From a virus, in the IMG/VR virus record IMGVR_UViG_3300042539_001868, positions 1 to 62,195 of that record: a stretch of DNA of 62,195 nt; one strand, written 5' to 3'. Of the stretch, positions 50,430 through 59,695 are shown in pieces. Under the pieces are notes generated by a model that saw only the letters and a program-made list of their open reading frames with translations, had not been told where the DNA came from and did no database searches. The position numbers were made by a program, and so were the translations under genes. Each line of letters begins with the position of its first letter. The first letter of the stretch is position 1.

Positions 50430-53123
50430 ATGGCTTGTAATAACCAATATATTGTAGAAGATTGTTGTAACTCATCCAACAGTTTTAGAGTGGGCGACAT
50501 TTGTATTGCCGGATTAAATGATGGGGATATTTTTTATACTGAATGTTCAGGATTAACTACAGGTTCAACAAGTTTTACTTTTAGTGGATGTGTTATAGTT
50601 AATAGTTTAGCCTCAGTTTTGGCCAATGCCGCGGACACATTCAGTGCGTTAACCTCGTATACGGCGTGTACTGATTGTCAAACTGCGATAAGTGGTACTC
50701 CTTGTCCAACCCCAACACAAACGGTTACTCCAACTCCAACAACTACAAATACAAGTGGTTTAATATATCTAACCGCTCAAATGTCATTACCCGCTAACTT
50801 AACGGTTGGTATGGTAGTAACAGACTCGAGTGGAAATTGTTGGGAAATTATTGCAACAACAGGTACTACACCAACAATTACTTGGGGTAATCAAATTTTC
50901 CCTGTTGGTGGATGCGCGTCTTGTTTAACGGTAAACCCTTGTCCTACATTAACTCCAACCGTAACACCTACTAATACTCCTACTAATACAGTTACACCTA
51001 CAGTAACACCAACATCATTAGGTTGTCAGGCTTACAATATTCAAGTTAATACAGGAATCAGTGGTTGTACATTTACTTATACAGATTGTAGTGGGGCGAC
51101 ACAAACTGTAACAATTACAAGCGGAATGTCAAATACGGTTTGTGCTTTATTACCACCAACAACAAGTTGTGGAGCATCAGCATACACTATAACAAACATT
51201 GGTAATTGTTGTCAATCTTATCAAATACAAGTAGGTTCAGGAGTAAGCGGTTGTACGTTTAGTTATGTAGATTGTAGTGGAGTTACACAAAATGTTACAA
51301 TCACAAGTGGTAATACAAATATACTTTGTTCATTAACAACACCAACAACAAGTTGTGGTGCATCTGCGTACACAATGACAAACCAAGGATTCTGTTGTCA
51401 AACATATAATATTAATGTTAATTCAAATGTTACAGGATGTACTTTCAGTTATATCAATTGTAGCGGATTTAACCAAACTGTTACAGTATTAAGCGGTTTA
51501 CCACTATCTGTATGTTCTATTATAACACCAACCACAAGTTGTCCGTCATCGGCATATACTATGACAATGTTAGGTAGTTGTTGCTCATATTACAATTTAT
51601 CTGTTGTTGATAGTTCATGTACATTCAATTACATAGATTGTAGCGGAAATAGTCAATCAGTAGTTGTAACAAGTACTGGTTCAACTAATGTTTGTTCATT
51701 GGTCACACCTACAACAAGTTGTAATCCAACAGGATATACAATAACAAGTGCGTCAACATGTAATCCTTGTATTACTTATACTTTAACTAATAATAATTTA
51801 TCACCTTATACGTTTAATTACACTGATTGTAGTGGAGTTACTCAATCGATAACTCTTTCTGGTACAGGAGGAAATGGTGTCATTTGTACCATATCACCAC
51901 CACCTGTTATAAGTGGTGTGACAGTTGTAGCTTCAGGTAATTGTAATCCTTCGACTTGTTATTATGTATCTGTACAAGCGGGCGCAACATACGAGTGTTA
52001 TATTGATTATGATGACCCTATTTCAGGATTCACCACTATTGTAATACCTTCCGCAACTACTGTTAATGTTTGTTCAACAAGTTTACCGGTCGTTTCGGCA
52101 ATATCGGCGGTTTGTTCACCAAGCGATGTAGTGATTATAGCGGGAAGTGCCTGTACTTCTAATGTTAATTCTTTAGGTTATACGTGGGATTGTCCTACAG
52201 TACAATGTAAATGTTGGGATATATACATCGAAGCTCCGACAAATTGTACCGTACCTTATGTTGATTGTGATGGAATAATTCAGTTTTACGCACTCAGTGG
52301 TGGTACAACAGGAAACACAGTTTGTTCTCCTTATCAACCTAATTTAACAAGTTGTGGTGTTACCTATACCGCAACAACTAGTGGAGATTGTGCCGTAGCT
52401 ATTAGTGGACTTTACGAATGTGTACCTTGTACTACAGAGTGTCTTACATTAGGATATGATGAACTTTCAGGTACAATTCAATATTATGATTTGACCGCAA
52501 ATACCTCAACCGTTATTGTAACTTCACTTATTGTTGATGACATTGCCAGTACAAGTAGTTATATTTGGGGTTTCGCAGGTACAAACATATACGAATATCC
52601 GTGGGATAGTTGTCCGCTTTCATTCAGTGCTGCTAGTAGAACTATTACTATAACAGGTTTTACAGGTTCTGTATTAGGTTCAACATCAATTGGAGTTAAC
52701 AACAATCAATTAATATGTAGCGATGGTGGTTCAAACAATATTTATGAATTAGATATAACAACAACAACCGCAATCCAAACTTTAATTTTATCGGCGCCTG
52801 TTGGTAGAGAGTTTGTTAACGATATTTCATATTCGGCAACCGATAAATTATTAACAATTACAAGTGGGGCTAGCGGTTATTATATAACTCAATTTGATTA
52901 TAATACCGCGGTTCAAGAAGTTGATGTTCTTTGGTCGGCAGGTACAATACCATATTCGTTTATTTCGGAGTCTACTAATTTATATGTTGTTGACAACTTA
53001 GGTGATATTTATCAAATCCAAACTACAACACCATATACACAAACTTTTGTACAAACACCTTCATCTCCGTTTAAGTATACGGCACAATACTCAAGGATAT
53101 GTTTCCTTAATAACTTAACATGA
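50430..53123 (+). CDS. Cys-rich fibre protein with DCSG repeats and a beta-propeller-like end
   Basis: 897 residues. It starts with a CC domain (EDCCNSSNSFRVGDICIAGL) and a short Thr/Pro stalk. A strand domain follows (SLPANLTVGMVVTDSSGNC then WEIIATTG), also found in the next gene. About 200-500 hold five or six 60-70-residue repeats with GCTF-x-Y-x-DCSG-x-x-Q-x-V, a V-C-S/A-L turn and PTTSC-x-x-SAYT. From about 660 to the end lies a propeller-like domain (ECLTLGYDELSGTIQYYDLT, YSATDKLLTITSGASGYYI) matching two copies in the gene at 53139. It ends TGA immediately followed by TAA, in frame with the next gene. Confidence 0.8.
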   Translation: MACNNQYIVEDCCNSSNSFRVGDICIAGLNDGDIFYTECSGLTTGSTSFTFSGCVIVNSLASVLANAADTFSALTSYTACTDCQTAISGTPCPTPTQTVTPTPTTTNTSGLIYLTAQMSLPANLTVGMVVTDSSGNCWEIIATTGTTPTITWGNQIFPVGGCASCLTVNPCPTLTPTVTPTNTPTNTVTPTVTPTSLGCQAYNIQVNTGISGCTFTYTDCSGATQTVTITSGMSNTVCALLPPTTSCGASAYTITNIGNCCQSYQIQVGSGVSGCTFSYVDCSGVTQNVTITSGNTNILCSLTTPTTSCGASAYTMTNQGFCCQTYNINVNSNVTGCTFSYINCSGFNQTVTVLSGLPLSVCSIITPTTSCPSSAYTMTMLGSCCSYYNLSVVDSSCTFNYIDCSGNSQSVVVTSTGSTNVCSLVTPTTSCNPTGYTITSASTCNPCITYTLTNNNLSPYTFNYTDCSGVTQSITLSGTGGNGVICTISPPPVISGVTVVASGNCNPSTCYYVSVQAGATYECYIDYDDPISGFTTIVIPSATTVNVCSTSLPVVSAISAVCSPSDVVIIAGSACTSNVNSLGYTWDCPTVQCKCWDIYIEAPTNCTVPYVDCDGIIQFYALSGGTTGNTVCSPYQPNLTSCGVTYTATTSGDCAVAISGLYECVPCTTECLTLGYDELSGTIQYYDLTANTSTVIVTSLIVDDIASTSSYIWGFAGTNIYEYPWDSCPLSFSAASRTITITGFTGSVLGSTSIGVNNNQLICSDGGSNNIYELDITTTTAIQTLILSAPVGREFVNDISYSATDKLLTITSGASGYYITQFDYNTAVQEVDVLWSAGTIPYSFISESTNLYVVDNLGDIYQIQTTTPYTQTFVQTPSSPFKYTAQYSRICFLNNLT
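51030..51960 (+). repeat. Tandem 60-70-residue DCSG repeats
   Basis: At least five diverged tandem copies share Y-x-DCSG-x-x-Q-x-V and PTTSC-x-x-SAYT. Divergence is moderate (YTDCSGATQ, YVDCSGVTQ, YINCSGFNQ, YIDCSGNSQ, YTDCSGVTQ), and a sixth, weaker copy (YVDCDGIIQ) lies at about 52260. Confidence 0.82.
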
Positions 53124-53138
53124 TAAAAAATATTATAT

Positions 53139-54878
53139 ATGGTAGATTTAGATAATTGTGATGTAATTTATATATCGGGAAACGATATATATGGTTACGT
53201 ATATTCCTCAAATACGTCAACTTTGTTAAACGCATATTTTTCAGGGTTAACACCATCATTGATGGATGACATTGCTCATACCTCAACAAAATTTTGGCAA
53301 ATAAAAACAGGTGGAACAATTGATGAGTGGGATATCACATTATCTCCATTTGGGGCGACTTATAATAGAACAATCACAATACCGGTACCATACAACATTT
53401 ATGCGGCTCTATTTGCAATAGATAATACAACATTAATTTCGTATGATTCAAATAGTTTACAAATTGTTGAGTTAGATATCACAGGTTTAGTTGCAACAGT
53501 TACACCAAAATTTTCAGCTCCTTTAGGTAGGTCTTTTGCAATTCAAGACATAACCTACACAACAACGGGAAAATTAATATGTCCAACATTTTTAGGTGGT
53601 CAATATTATATTTCTCAGTTTGATTATGTAACTGGTTTATTAGAAGTTGACGTACCAATAACACCGACCATAAGTGGTCCGATGAATTTCTTTGTTGATA
53701 GTGGAAATTTTTACGTGATTAACTTTTCAGGTGCGGTATATAACATTGGTTTATCTTCACCTTACCCAATTACTTTCACACAAAACACGGGATACCCAAC
53801 CAAGGGAGCGTCTCAAATTGCAAGTTGTGTAGATGTAGTTTTTTCTCCGCCACCTACACCAACAATAACACCTACTAATACCATAACACCAACTCCAACT
53901 GTGACTCCCGGTTTATATTATGCCGAAGGAAATATTTTATTACCCGTAGGTTTACCACCCGGAACTGTTGTTGTAGATACTAATGGTAATTGTTGGGAGA
54001 TTATCGTTGAATCGGGAACAACAACCAACTTAACTTGGAATGGTGAAATATATCCAAGTGGTTGTACAGACTGTTTAGCCGTACATCCTTGTACTACCCC
54101 AACACTTACACCTACAAATACCGTAACTCCAACACCAACAAGTGAACCTTTATGTGTTTCTAGTGGTGCGTGTGAACCATTTTTATGGGCTGGCTCAACC
54201 CCATATTTGTATGATTTTACGGCAAATACTACAACTAATTTATCACCTTATGTCCCATCTGGTTTTACTTCAGGAGAACCTATTGGAGTTTCTGAAAATT
54301 ATTTATTTACTTGGTCTGAAGGTTCCCAAGAATTATATCAATATCAAATAACATATTGTCCATTTTTGTTTTCAACAGTTTGTACATATAATTTAAGTGG
54401 ATATAGTTATAATTTATTAATGGCGACTATCAACGACAATACAGTATTGTTGGGTGGTGGTAATTATATTGACCAAATAGATTTAAATATCACCGCATGT
54501 ACCGCATCTGCAACAACAATATTTAATCCGGTTTCAACTTTCCCTGGTAGAATTGCAGACGCTGAGATGTTATACACCTCAACAGGTAAATTAATTTGTA
54601 TAACTGAAACATTTACAGGAAGTAGTTATTGGATTACTCAATACTCATATCCATCAGGTACTGTTGAAGTTGATATTGATATTACCGCAATTTGTAGTGC
54701 TAGTACACCTACCACAATGTTTGTACATAATTCTTTATTTTATCTTGGTATGTTGAACGGAGATATTTTCAATATCCAACTTACAAGTCCTTATACACAA
54801 ACTTATGTTCAAAGTTCAGGACAATTTACAATTAATTCAGGTCAATCTGCGACTTGTGCAAACGTGAATTTTACTTAA
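53139..54878 (+). CDS. Fibre protein with two beta-propeller-like domains
   Basis: 579 residues. Residues 1-245 and 335-579 are two copies of the domain that ends the previous protein: compare GREFVNDISYSATDKLLTIT with GRSFAIQDITYTTTGKLICP and GRIADAEMLYTSTGKLICIT, and the endings YTQTFVQTP, YPITFTQNTG, YTQTYVQSSG. Between them is a Thr/Pro stalk and the domain LPPGTVVVDTNGNCWEIIVE seen in the gene upstream. Repeated strand-turn-strand blades suggest a ligand- or glycan-binding propeller. It starts 15 bases after the TGA-TAA of the previous gene, in the same frame. Confidence 0.78.
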   Translation: MVDLDNCDVIYISGNDIYGYVYSSNTSTLLNAYFSGLTPSLMDDIAHTSTKFWQIKTGGTIDEWDITLSPFGATYNRTITIPVPYNIYAALFAIDNTTLISYDSNSLQIVELDITGLVATVTPKFSAPLGRSFAIQDITYTTTGKLICPTFLGGQYYISQFDYVTGLLEVDVPITPTISGPMNFFVDSGNFYVINFSGAVYNIGLSSPYPITFTQNTGYPTKGASQIASCVDVVFSPPPTPTITPTNTITPTPTVTPGLYYAEGNILLPVGLPPGTVVVDTNGNCWEIIVESGTTTNLTWNGEIYPSGCTDCLAVHPCTTPTLTPTNTVTPTPTSEPLCVSSGACEPFLWAGSTPYLYDFTANTTTNLSPYVPSGFTSGEPIGVSENYLFTWSEGSQELYQYQITYCPFLFSTVCTYNLSGYSYNLLMATINDNTVLLGGGNYIDQIDLNITACTASATTIFNPVSTFPGRIADAEMLYTSTGKLICITETFTGSSYWITQYSYPSGTVEVDIDITAICSASTPTTMFVHNSLFYLGMLNGDIFNIQLTSPYTQTYVQSSGQFTINSGQSATCANVNFT

Positions 54879-54882
54879 TTTC

Positions 54883-54889
54883 TATTTAT
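54883..54889 (+). promoter_or_regulatory. Candidate late promoter (TATTTAT) for glycosylation cassette
   Basis: Context TTCTATTTATTAATAG, 39 bases before the ATG at 54929, in the gap after the propeller gene. Confidence 0.48.
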
Positions 54890-54928
54890 TAATAGTTAAA
54901 AATTTTTATTTTTCTTATAAAAAGAATT

Positions 54929-56173
54929 ATGAAAATTTTTATACAAATAGCCTCTTTCAGAGACCCACAACTTTCTTTAACTATTAAAAGTATGTTGGAA
55001 AATGCCAAGAAACCTAAAAACTTGGTTATTGGTATATGTAACCAATATAACAAAGATGATGAATTTAATATTGATGAATTCAGAAATGACAAAAGATTTA
55101 AAATTATAGACGTTTTGGATGTTGAATCCAAAGGAGTTTGTTGGGCTAGAAATCAAGTACAACAATTATACAAAGGAGAAGACTATACTCTTCAAATTGA
55201 TTCTCATATGAGGTTTGAAAAAGATTGGGATGATACTTTGATTAAGATGGTAAAACAACTTCAAGAAAAAGGATTTGAAAAACCTTTATTAACAGGTTAT
55301 GTATCATCATTCAATCCTGATAATGACCCCGCGGAAAGAGTTAAAGAACCTTGGAGAATGGCCTTTGATAGATTCATTCCTGAAGGTACGGTATTCTTTT
55401 TACCTGAAACAATTCCTAATTGGCAAAACTTAACTGAACCTATTCCCGCAAGATTTTATTCCGCCCATTTTGCATTCACTTTAGGTAAATTTAGTGAAGA
55501 GGTTCAACATGACCCTGAATTTTATTTTCATGGTGAGGAGATGTCAATTGCGGTTAGAGCCTATACACATGGGTATGATTTATTCCACCCACATAAAGTT
55601 GTTATTTGGCATGAATATACAAGAAAAGGAAGAATAAAACAATGGGATGTTGATAGAGATTGGGTAAATAAAAATAATTCATCACATAAAAAAAATAGAA
55701 AATTATTTGAAATGGATGGTGAAGTTAATGATATTAATTTTGGTAAGTACGGTTTTGGAACTGAAAGAACTTTACGTGATTATGAAATATATTCCGGTAT
55801 TCGTTTCCAAAAAAGAGCAGTACAACAATATACTTTAGATAAACAATATCCTCCAAATCCAACAATTTACAATTCTGAAGAAGAATGGGAAAATAGTTTT
55901 GCAAGTATATTCAAACATTGTATTGATATTAATTTCTCACAAGTACCTGAACAAGATTATGAGTATTGGGTGGTTGCTTTCCACAATGAAAAAGACGAAA
56001 CCATTTTTAGAAAAGATGCCGATAAAAATGAAATTGCTAATATGATGAGAGACCCTGATGGTTATTGTAAAGTATGGAGAGATTTTCAAACAACACATAA
56101 ACCAAAATATTGGGTTGTATGGCCTTATAGCACATCTAAAGGATGGTGTAATCGTTTAACAGGGAATTTGTAA
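54929..56173 (+). CDS. GT60-type polypeptide GlcNAc-transferase-like glycosyltransferase
   Basis: 414 residues. KIFIQIASFRDPQLSLTIKS, GVCWARNQVQQLYKGEDYTL, then QIDSHMRFEKDWDDTLIKM are hallmarks of the Pfam GlcNAc family (CAZy GT60), whose studied eukaryotic members transfer GlcNAc from UDP-GlcNAc to Thr or hydroxyproline in proteins. DSH is the metal-binding DxH. ARFYSAHFAFTLGKFSEEV and FYFHGEEMSIAVRAYTHGYD also match the family. A C-terminal extension (about 310-414) may bind an acceptor. Encoded between Thr/Pro-rich fibre genes, it is a strong candidate to O-glycosylate those stalks. It heads a four-gene cassette with gaps of one to four bases. Confidence 0.8.
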   Translation: MKIFIQIASFRDPQLSLTIKSMLENAKKPKNLVIGICNQYNKDDEFNIDEFRNDKRFKIIDVLDVESKGVCWARNQVQQLYKGEDYTLQIDSHMRFEKDWDDTLIKMVKQLQEKGFEKPLLTGYVSSFNPDNDPAERVKEPWRMAFDRFIPEGTVFFLPETIPNWQNLTEPIPARFYSAHFAFTLGKFSEEVQHDPEFYFHGEEMSIAVRAYTHGYDLFHPHKVVIWHEYTRKGRIKQWDVDRDWVNKNNSSHKKNRKLFEMDGEVNDINFGKYGFGTERTLRDYEIYSGIRFQKRAVQQYTLDKQYPPNPTIYNSEEEWENSFASIFKHCIDINFSQVPEQDYEYWVVAFHNEKDETIFRKDADKNEIANMMRDPDGYCKVWRDFQTTHKPKYWVVWPYSTSKGWCNRLTGNL

Positions 56174-56174
56174 T

Positions 56175-57110
56175 ATGAGAAAATTAGTTATACACCAACC
56201 TACAAATCATCAAAGTAGAAGATATAGGTATTATAATTATTTTTGGGATTTATTATGCGATGAATTATCTAAAAGACATGAAGTAATTACAAATAGATAT
56301 TCTAAAAACATTCATTTTGAAAGACAAACTGTTAGTCTTTTAGGTCATGACAACACAACGACAGACATATTAATGATGGAGTGTGAAATGATAATTCAAG
56401 ATATTGATACATTAGAAATTTATGTATTATCAGTATCCGATGATTTCTCACACGCTTCATTAGGATTGCAAGATAACCCAAATTTAAAAAAAGTTTTTAT
56501 ATCTCAATTTGATTCCCAAAGAGTTTATTCACACTTATCTAACAAGGATAATTTTTCAAAATACTCTCCTTGGATTTATTTCCCATCTAATATTTTCGAT
56601 ATTGAAAAGTATTATAATTTAAGAAAAGAAAAAACTTTAATTGATAAGTTTTATTTCAGAGGAACATCATTAGAAGATAGAAAAATTATAAATCATTTTG
56701 ATAGAACATATTTTGAAGGTGGTTTACCTATAGGTGGATTTGATAACTATGCAAGTGATTTAATTAATTATAAAGTTGCCTTATCAATTGCTGGTAGAGG
56801 TGAGTTTTGTTATAGAGATGTTGAAAACATGGGGATGGGAATACCTATGATTAGATTTGTATATAAAAATAGTATGTATCCAAGTTTAATACCTAACTAT
56901 CATTACATTGCGGTAAACAGACCAACTGACTTAGATTGGGATAGAATGGGTAACGAAGAACATTCTAAAATGATAACTAATAGATTTTTAGAAGTTAAAG
57001 ATGATATAAACTTTTTGGAATTTATATCCAATAACGCTAGAAACTATTATAATGATTATCTATCAACTCATAACAATGTGAGACACACAATTAAACTATT
57101 AGATTTATAA
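56175..57110 (+). CDS. Putative glycosyltransferase (exostosin/GT90-like pattern)
   Basis: 311 residues. N-terminal part QPTNHQSRRYRYYNYFWDLL..., with DILMMECEMIIQDIDTLEIY. The C-terminal half has FYFRGTSLEDRKIINHF and INYKVALSIAGRGEFCYRDV then ENMGMGIPMIRF, which resembles the GT-B donor region of exostosin- or GT90-type enzymes (acidic-Met-Gly turn before a strand). It follows the GT60 gene with a one-base gap, so a second sugar on the same acceptor is a reasonable guess. Confidence 0.65.
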   Translation: MRKLVIHQPTNHQSRRYRYYNYFWDLLCDELSKRHEVITNRYSKNIHFERQTVSLLGHDNTTTDILMMECEMIIQDIDTLEIYVLSVSDDFSHASLGLQDNPNLKKVFISQFDSQRVYSHLSNKDNFSKYSPWIYFPSNIFDIEKYYNLRKEKTLIDKFYFRGTSLEDRKIINHFDRTYFEGGLPIGGFDNYASDLINYKVALSIAGRGEFCYRDVENMGMGIPMIRFVYKNSMYPSLIPNYHYIAVNRPTDLDWDRMGNEEHSKMITNRFLEVKDDINFLEFISNNARNYYNDYLSTHNNVRHTIKLLDL

Positions 57111-57114
57111 AATA

Positions 57115-57747
57115 ATGAATTTTAAAGAAAGAATAACAAAAGAAAGTAATTTAGATGTAAACGATAGTTTGTCGGCTTATATGGGTCATGCGGCACAACA
57201 AAATCATAACGTATATGAAGTTTTTTATAACTTTTTAAATGATGTAAGACCAAAACGTATTTTAGAAATTGGAACTGCTTTAGGGGGGTTTACAAAATTT
57301 TTGAAGTTGGTAAGTGACGAACTTAATTTAGATATTAAAATTTTAAGTCTTGATATTCACTACAATCCTTGGTACGTAGAAATGATTGATTCAGGTATTG
57401 ACATAAGAGTTGAAAATGTTTTTAATTCTGACTATACAGAGGTTTACGACTATGTAAAAAATTTCATGCAATCCGAAGGTACGACCTTAGTTCTTTGTGA
57501 TGGTGGAGATAAAGTAAGAGAATTCAATCTTTTATCAAAACACATCAAAGTAAATGATTTTATCATGGCTCATGATTATGCTGAAAATAGTGAGGTTTTT
57601 AAACAAACCGTAGATAAAAAAATTTGGAATTGGCATGAAATATCTGATAGTGATATAATACATTCTTGTAATGAAAACAATGTAAAAATTTATCAAAAAG
57701 AAAATTTTGAAAACGTGGCATGGACATGTAGGAGGAAAGAACTATGA
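57115..57747 (+). CDS. Class I SAM-dependent methyltransferase-like protein
   Basis: 210 residues. RPKRILEIGTALGGFTKFLK is motif I, DIKILSLDIHYNPWYVEMID the strand-2 acidic region, and TTLVLCDGGDKVREFNLLSK followed by NDFIMAHDYAEN resembles CmcI/TylF-like hydroxylase and methyltransferase proteins, with the metal-type DGGDK and HDY motifs. It would modify a sugar or small molecule, perhaps the end of the chain made by the cassette. Its end overlaps the next start by four bases. Confidence 0.8.
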   Translation: MNFKERITKESNLDVNDSLSAYMGHAAQQNHNVYEVFYNFLNDVRPKRILEIGTALGGFTKFLKLVSDELNLDIKILSLDIHYNPWYVEMIDSGIDIRVENVFNSDYTEVYDYVKNFMQSEGTTLVLCDGGDKVREFNLLSKHIKVNDFIMAHDYAENSEVFKQTVDKKIWNWHEISDSDIIHSCNENNVKIYQKENFENVAWTCRRKEL

Positions 57748-59420
57748 GTAAAGTAACATTAGTAACAGGTTTATGGGACATAGGTAGAGGTAATCTTAAT
57801 GAAGGTTGGTCTCGGTCTTATAGTCATTATTTAGAAAAATTCAAACAGTTATTATCTACTGATTTGAATTTAATAATTTTTGGAGACACCGAACTTCAAC
57901 AATTTGTTAGTCAACATAGAAGTCATCATAATACGCAGTTTAATCTTCGTGATTTAGATTGGTTTAAAAATAATGACTATTATCAATTAATACAAAATGT
58001 TAGAACTAATCCAAATTGGTACAATCAAACAGGATGGTTAACTGAATCAACTCAAGCAAAACTTGAGATGTACAATCCATTGGTGATGTCAAAAATGTTC
58101 TTGTTACATGATGCCAAAATCATGGATAGATTCAATTCAGATTATTTGTTTTGGATTGATGCTGGTATAACAAACACAGTTCATCCTGGCTATTTTACGC
58201 ATGATAAAGTAATAGACAAACTACCGAACATTATTAGTAAGTTCACATTTGTTTCTTTCCCATACGAAGCTAACACAGAAATTCACGGGTTTGATTTTAA
58301 AAAGATTTGTGAATATGCTGACGATAAAATTACAAAAGTGTCAAGAGGTGGTTTCTTTGGAGGTCCTAAAAGTACAATAACCGATGTTAATAGTATCTAC
58401 TACCATCTGATGATTGATACCTTATCTAAAGGTTATATGGGAACTGAAGAAAGTCTTTTCAGTATTATGACTTATAAGAACACTGATTTAATTGACTACT
58501 CAGAAATAAAAGATAATGGTTTTATTAATCATTTTTTTGAAGAAGTTAAAAACGGAACTACTAAGTTAAAAAACGAATCTAAAACACCTAATGTAAGTAG
58601 ACCTGCCGGAGCAAGTAAAGTTGGGTTATATGTAATTGGTTTTAACAGTCCAAATCAGTTTCAGACTTTGATTGATTCAATGTTAGAATACGATAAGAAC
58701 TTTATTGATAAACCAAGAAAAATATTATTAGATAATTCAACAGATTTATCAACAACTCCATTATATTCAGAGATTTGCGAAAAATACGGATTTGAACACA
58801 TTAAAAAAGATAATTTAGGTATTTGTGGAGGAAGACAATGGATTGCAGAACATTTCAACCAATCCAATTTAGACTACATGTATTTCTTTGAAGACGACAT
58901 GTTTTTCTACCCTAAAAGAGGTGAAGTTTGTAAAAACGGATTTAATAGATTTGTTGATGGGCTATACGATAAATCTCTTAACATCATTCAAAGAGAAAAT
59001 TTAGACTTTTTAAAATTAAATTTTACAGAATTTTATGGTGACAATTCAACTCAATGGAGTTGGTACAACGTACCTCAACAAGTCAGAGAAACAATTTGGC
59101 CTAACAATTCGAAACTTCCTGTTCAAGGATTAGACCCGAACGCTCCGAGAACAAAGTTTGAAGAAATAAAAGTACATATGGGGTTACCTTATTCAACAGG
59201 GGAGGTTTATTATTGTAATTGGCCACAAGTAGTATCAAAGGATGGAAGTCAAAAAATGTTTTTAGAAACAACTTGGGCAAGACCTTTCGAACAAACATGG
59301 ATGAGTCATATGTATCAAGAAACTGTTAAAGGAAAAATTAAATCAGGTATTCTATTATTAACACCAACAGAACACAACCGATTTGACCATTATTCTAAAG
59401 AATTAAGAAAAGAGAGTTAA
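57744..59420 (+). CDS. Two-domain glycosyltransferase: HtrL/YibB-like plus GT2-like
   Basis: 558 residues. Residues 1-280 match the HtrL/WlaTC (YibB) family: VTLVTGLWDIGRGNLNEGWS, NPLVMSKMFLLHDAKIMDRF, YLFWIDAGITNTVHPGYF, GGFFGGPKSTI and MGTEESLFSIM. Residues 295-558 form a second GT-A domain: KVGLYVIGFNSPNQFQTLID, NLGICGGRQWIAEHF and YMYFFEDDMFFYPKRGE with the EDD metal site. The fusion may add two sugars in succession. The ATG lies in the preceding gene's end; an AGGAGG stands eight bases before it but may be chance, being inside codons. Confidence 0.82.
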   Translation: MSKVTLVTGLWDIGRGNLNEGWSRSYSHYLEKFKQLLSTDLNLIIFGDTELQQFVSQHRSHHNTQFNLRDLDWFKNNDYYQLIQNVRTNPNWYNQTGWLTESTQAKLEMYNPLVMSKMFLLHDAKIMDRFNSDYLFWIDAGITNTVHPGYFTHDKVIDKLPNIISKFTFVSFPYEANTEIHGFDFKKICEYADDKITKVSRGGFFGGPKSTITDVNSIYYHLMIDTLSKGYMGTEESLFSIMTYKNTDLIDYSEIKDNGFINHFFEEVKNGTTKLKNESKTPNVSRPAGASKVGLYVIGFNSPNQFQTLIDSMLEYDKNFIDKPRKILLDNSTDLSTTPLYSEICEKYGFEHIKKDNLGICGGRQWIAEHFNQSNLDYMYFFEDDMFFYPKRGEVCKNGFNRFVDGLYDKSLNIIQRENLDFLKLNFTEFYGDNSTQWSWYNVPQQVRETIWPNNSKLPVQGLDPNAPRTKFEEIKVHMGLPYSTGEVYYCNWPQVVSKDGSQKMFLETTWARPFEQTWMSHMYQETVKGKIKSGILLLTPTEHNRFDHYSKELRKES

Positions 59421-59454
59421 TTGATTTATCTTCACAAGTTTTTCATAGGTATTA

Positions 59455-59461
59455 TATTTAT
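59455..59461 (+). promoter_or_regulatory. Candidate late promoter (TATTTAT) for module gene at 59477
   Basis: Context ATTATATTTATTAGATAATA, 15 bases before the ATG at 59477. Nearly the same string precedes the scaffold gene (ATATATTTATTAGATAAAAC). Confidence 0.66.
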
Positions 59462-59476
59462 TAGATAATAATAAAA

Positions 59477-59695
59477 ATGCCAACTAACATTACCATTAAT
59501 ACAATTTCAGGTGCAACTCCATATGATATATATCTATGTGATTCACCTATAACAACTTGTATATACATTGCAACAATTTCAAGTGTTCCGTATACATTTC
59601 AAGTTCCTGTATTATTGGAAAGTCAAACATCATTTAATTTAAAGATGGTGGACAATAATAACTGTCAGGCGATAACTCCACTAACATTACCATAG
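59477..59695 (+). CDS. Stand-alone 72-residue beta module of fibre proteins
   Basis: 72 residues: TINTISGATPYDIYLCDSPI, then TTCIYIATISSVPYTFQVPV and LKMVDNNNCQAITPL. It matches the N-terminal module of the fibre gene at 46842 (ITGATG-x-x-PYNIYVCD-x-x-x-TTCVQVA) and the protein at 60862. It ends in TAG, and the next gene's ATG follows at once in the same frame, so occasional amber readthrough would recreate the module-plus-stalk fusion seen at 46842. No signal peptide. Confidence 0.78.
   Translation: MPTNITINTISGATPYDIYLCDSPITTCIYIATISSVPYTFQVPVLLESQTSFNLKMVDNNNCQAITPLTLP

Noticed and set aside
53121-53126. TGA recoding or readthrough joining genes at 50430 and 53139
   Set aside because: TGA is followed at once by TAA in the same frame, and TGA ends other genes (10011, 16449, 57747). 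Readthrough of both stops is unlikely.
57730-57735. AGGAGG Shine-Dalgarno eight bases before ATG 57744
   Set aside because: It lies within Arg-Arg codons of the preceding gene, and nearly all other starts lack any Shine-Dalgarno. Probably coincidental, though it could help coupling.
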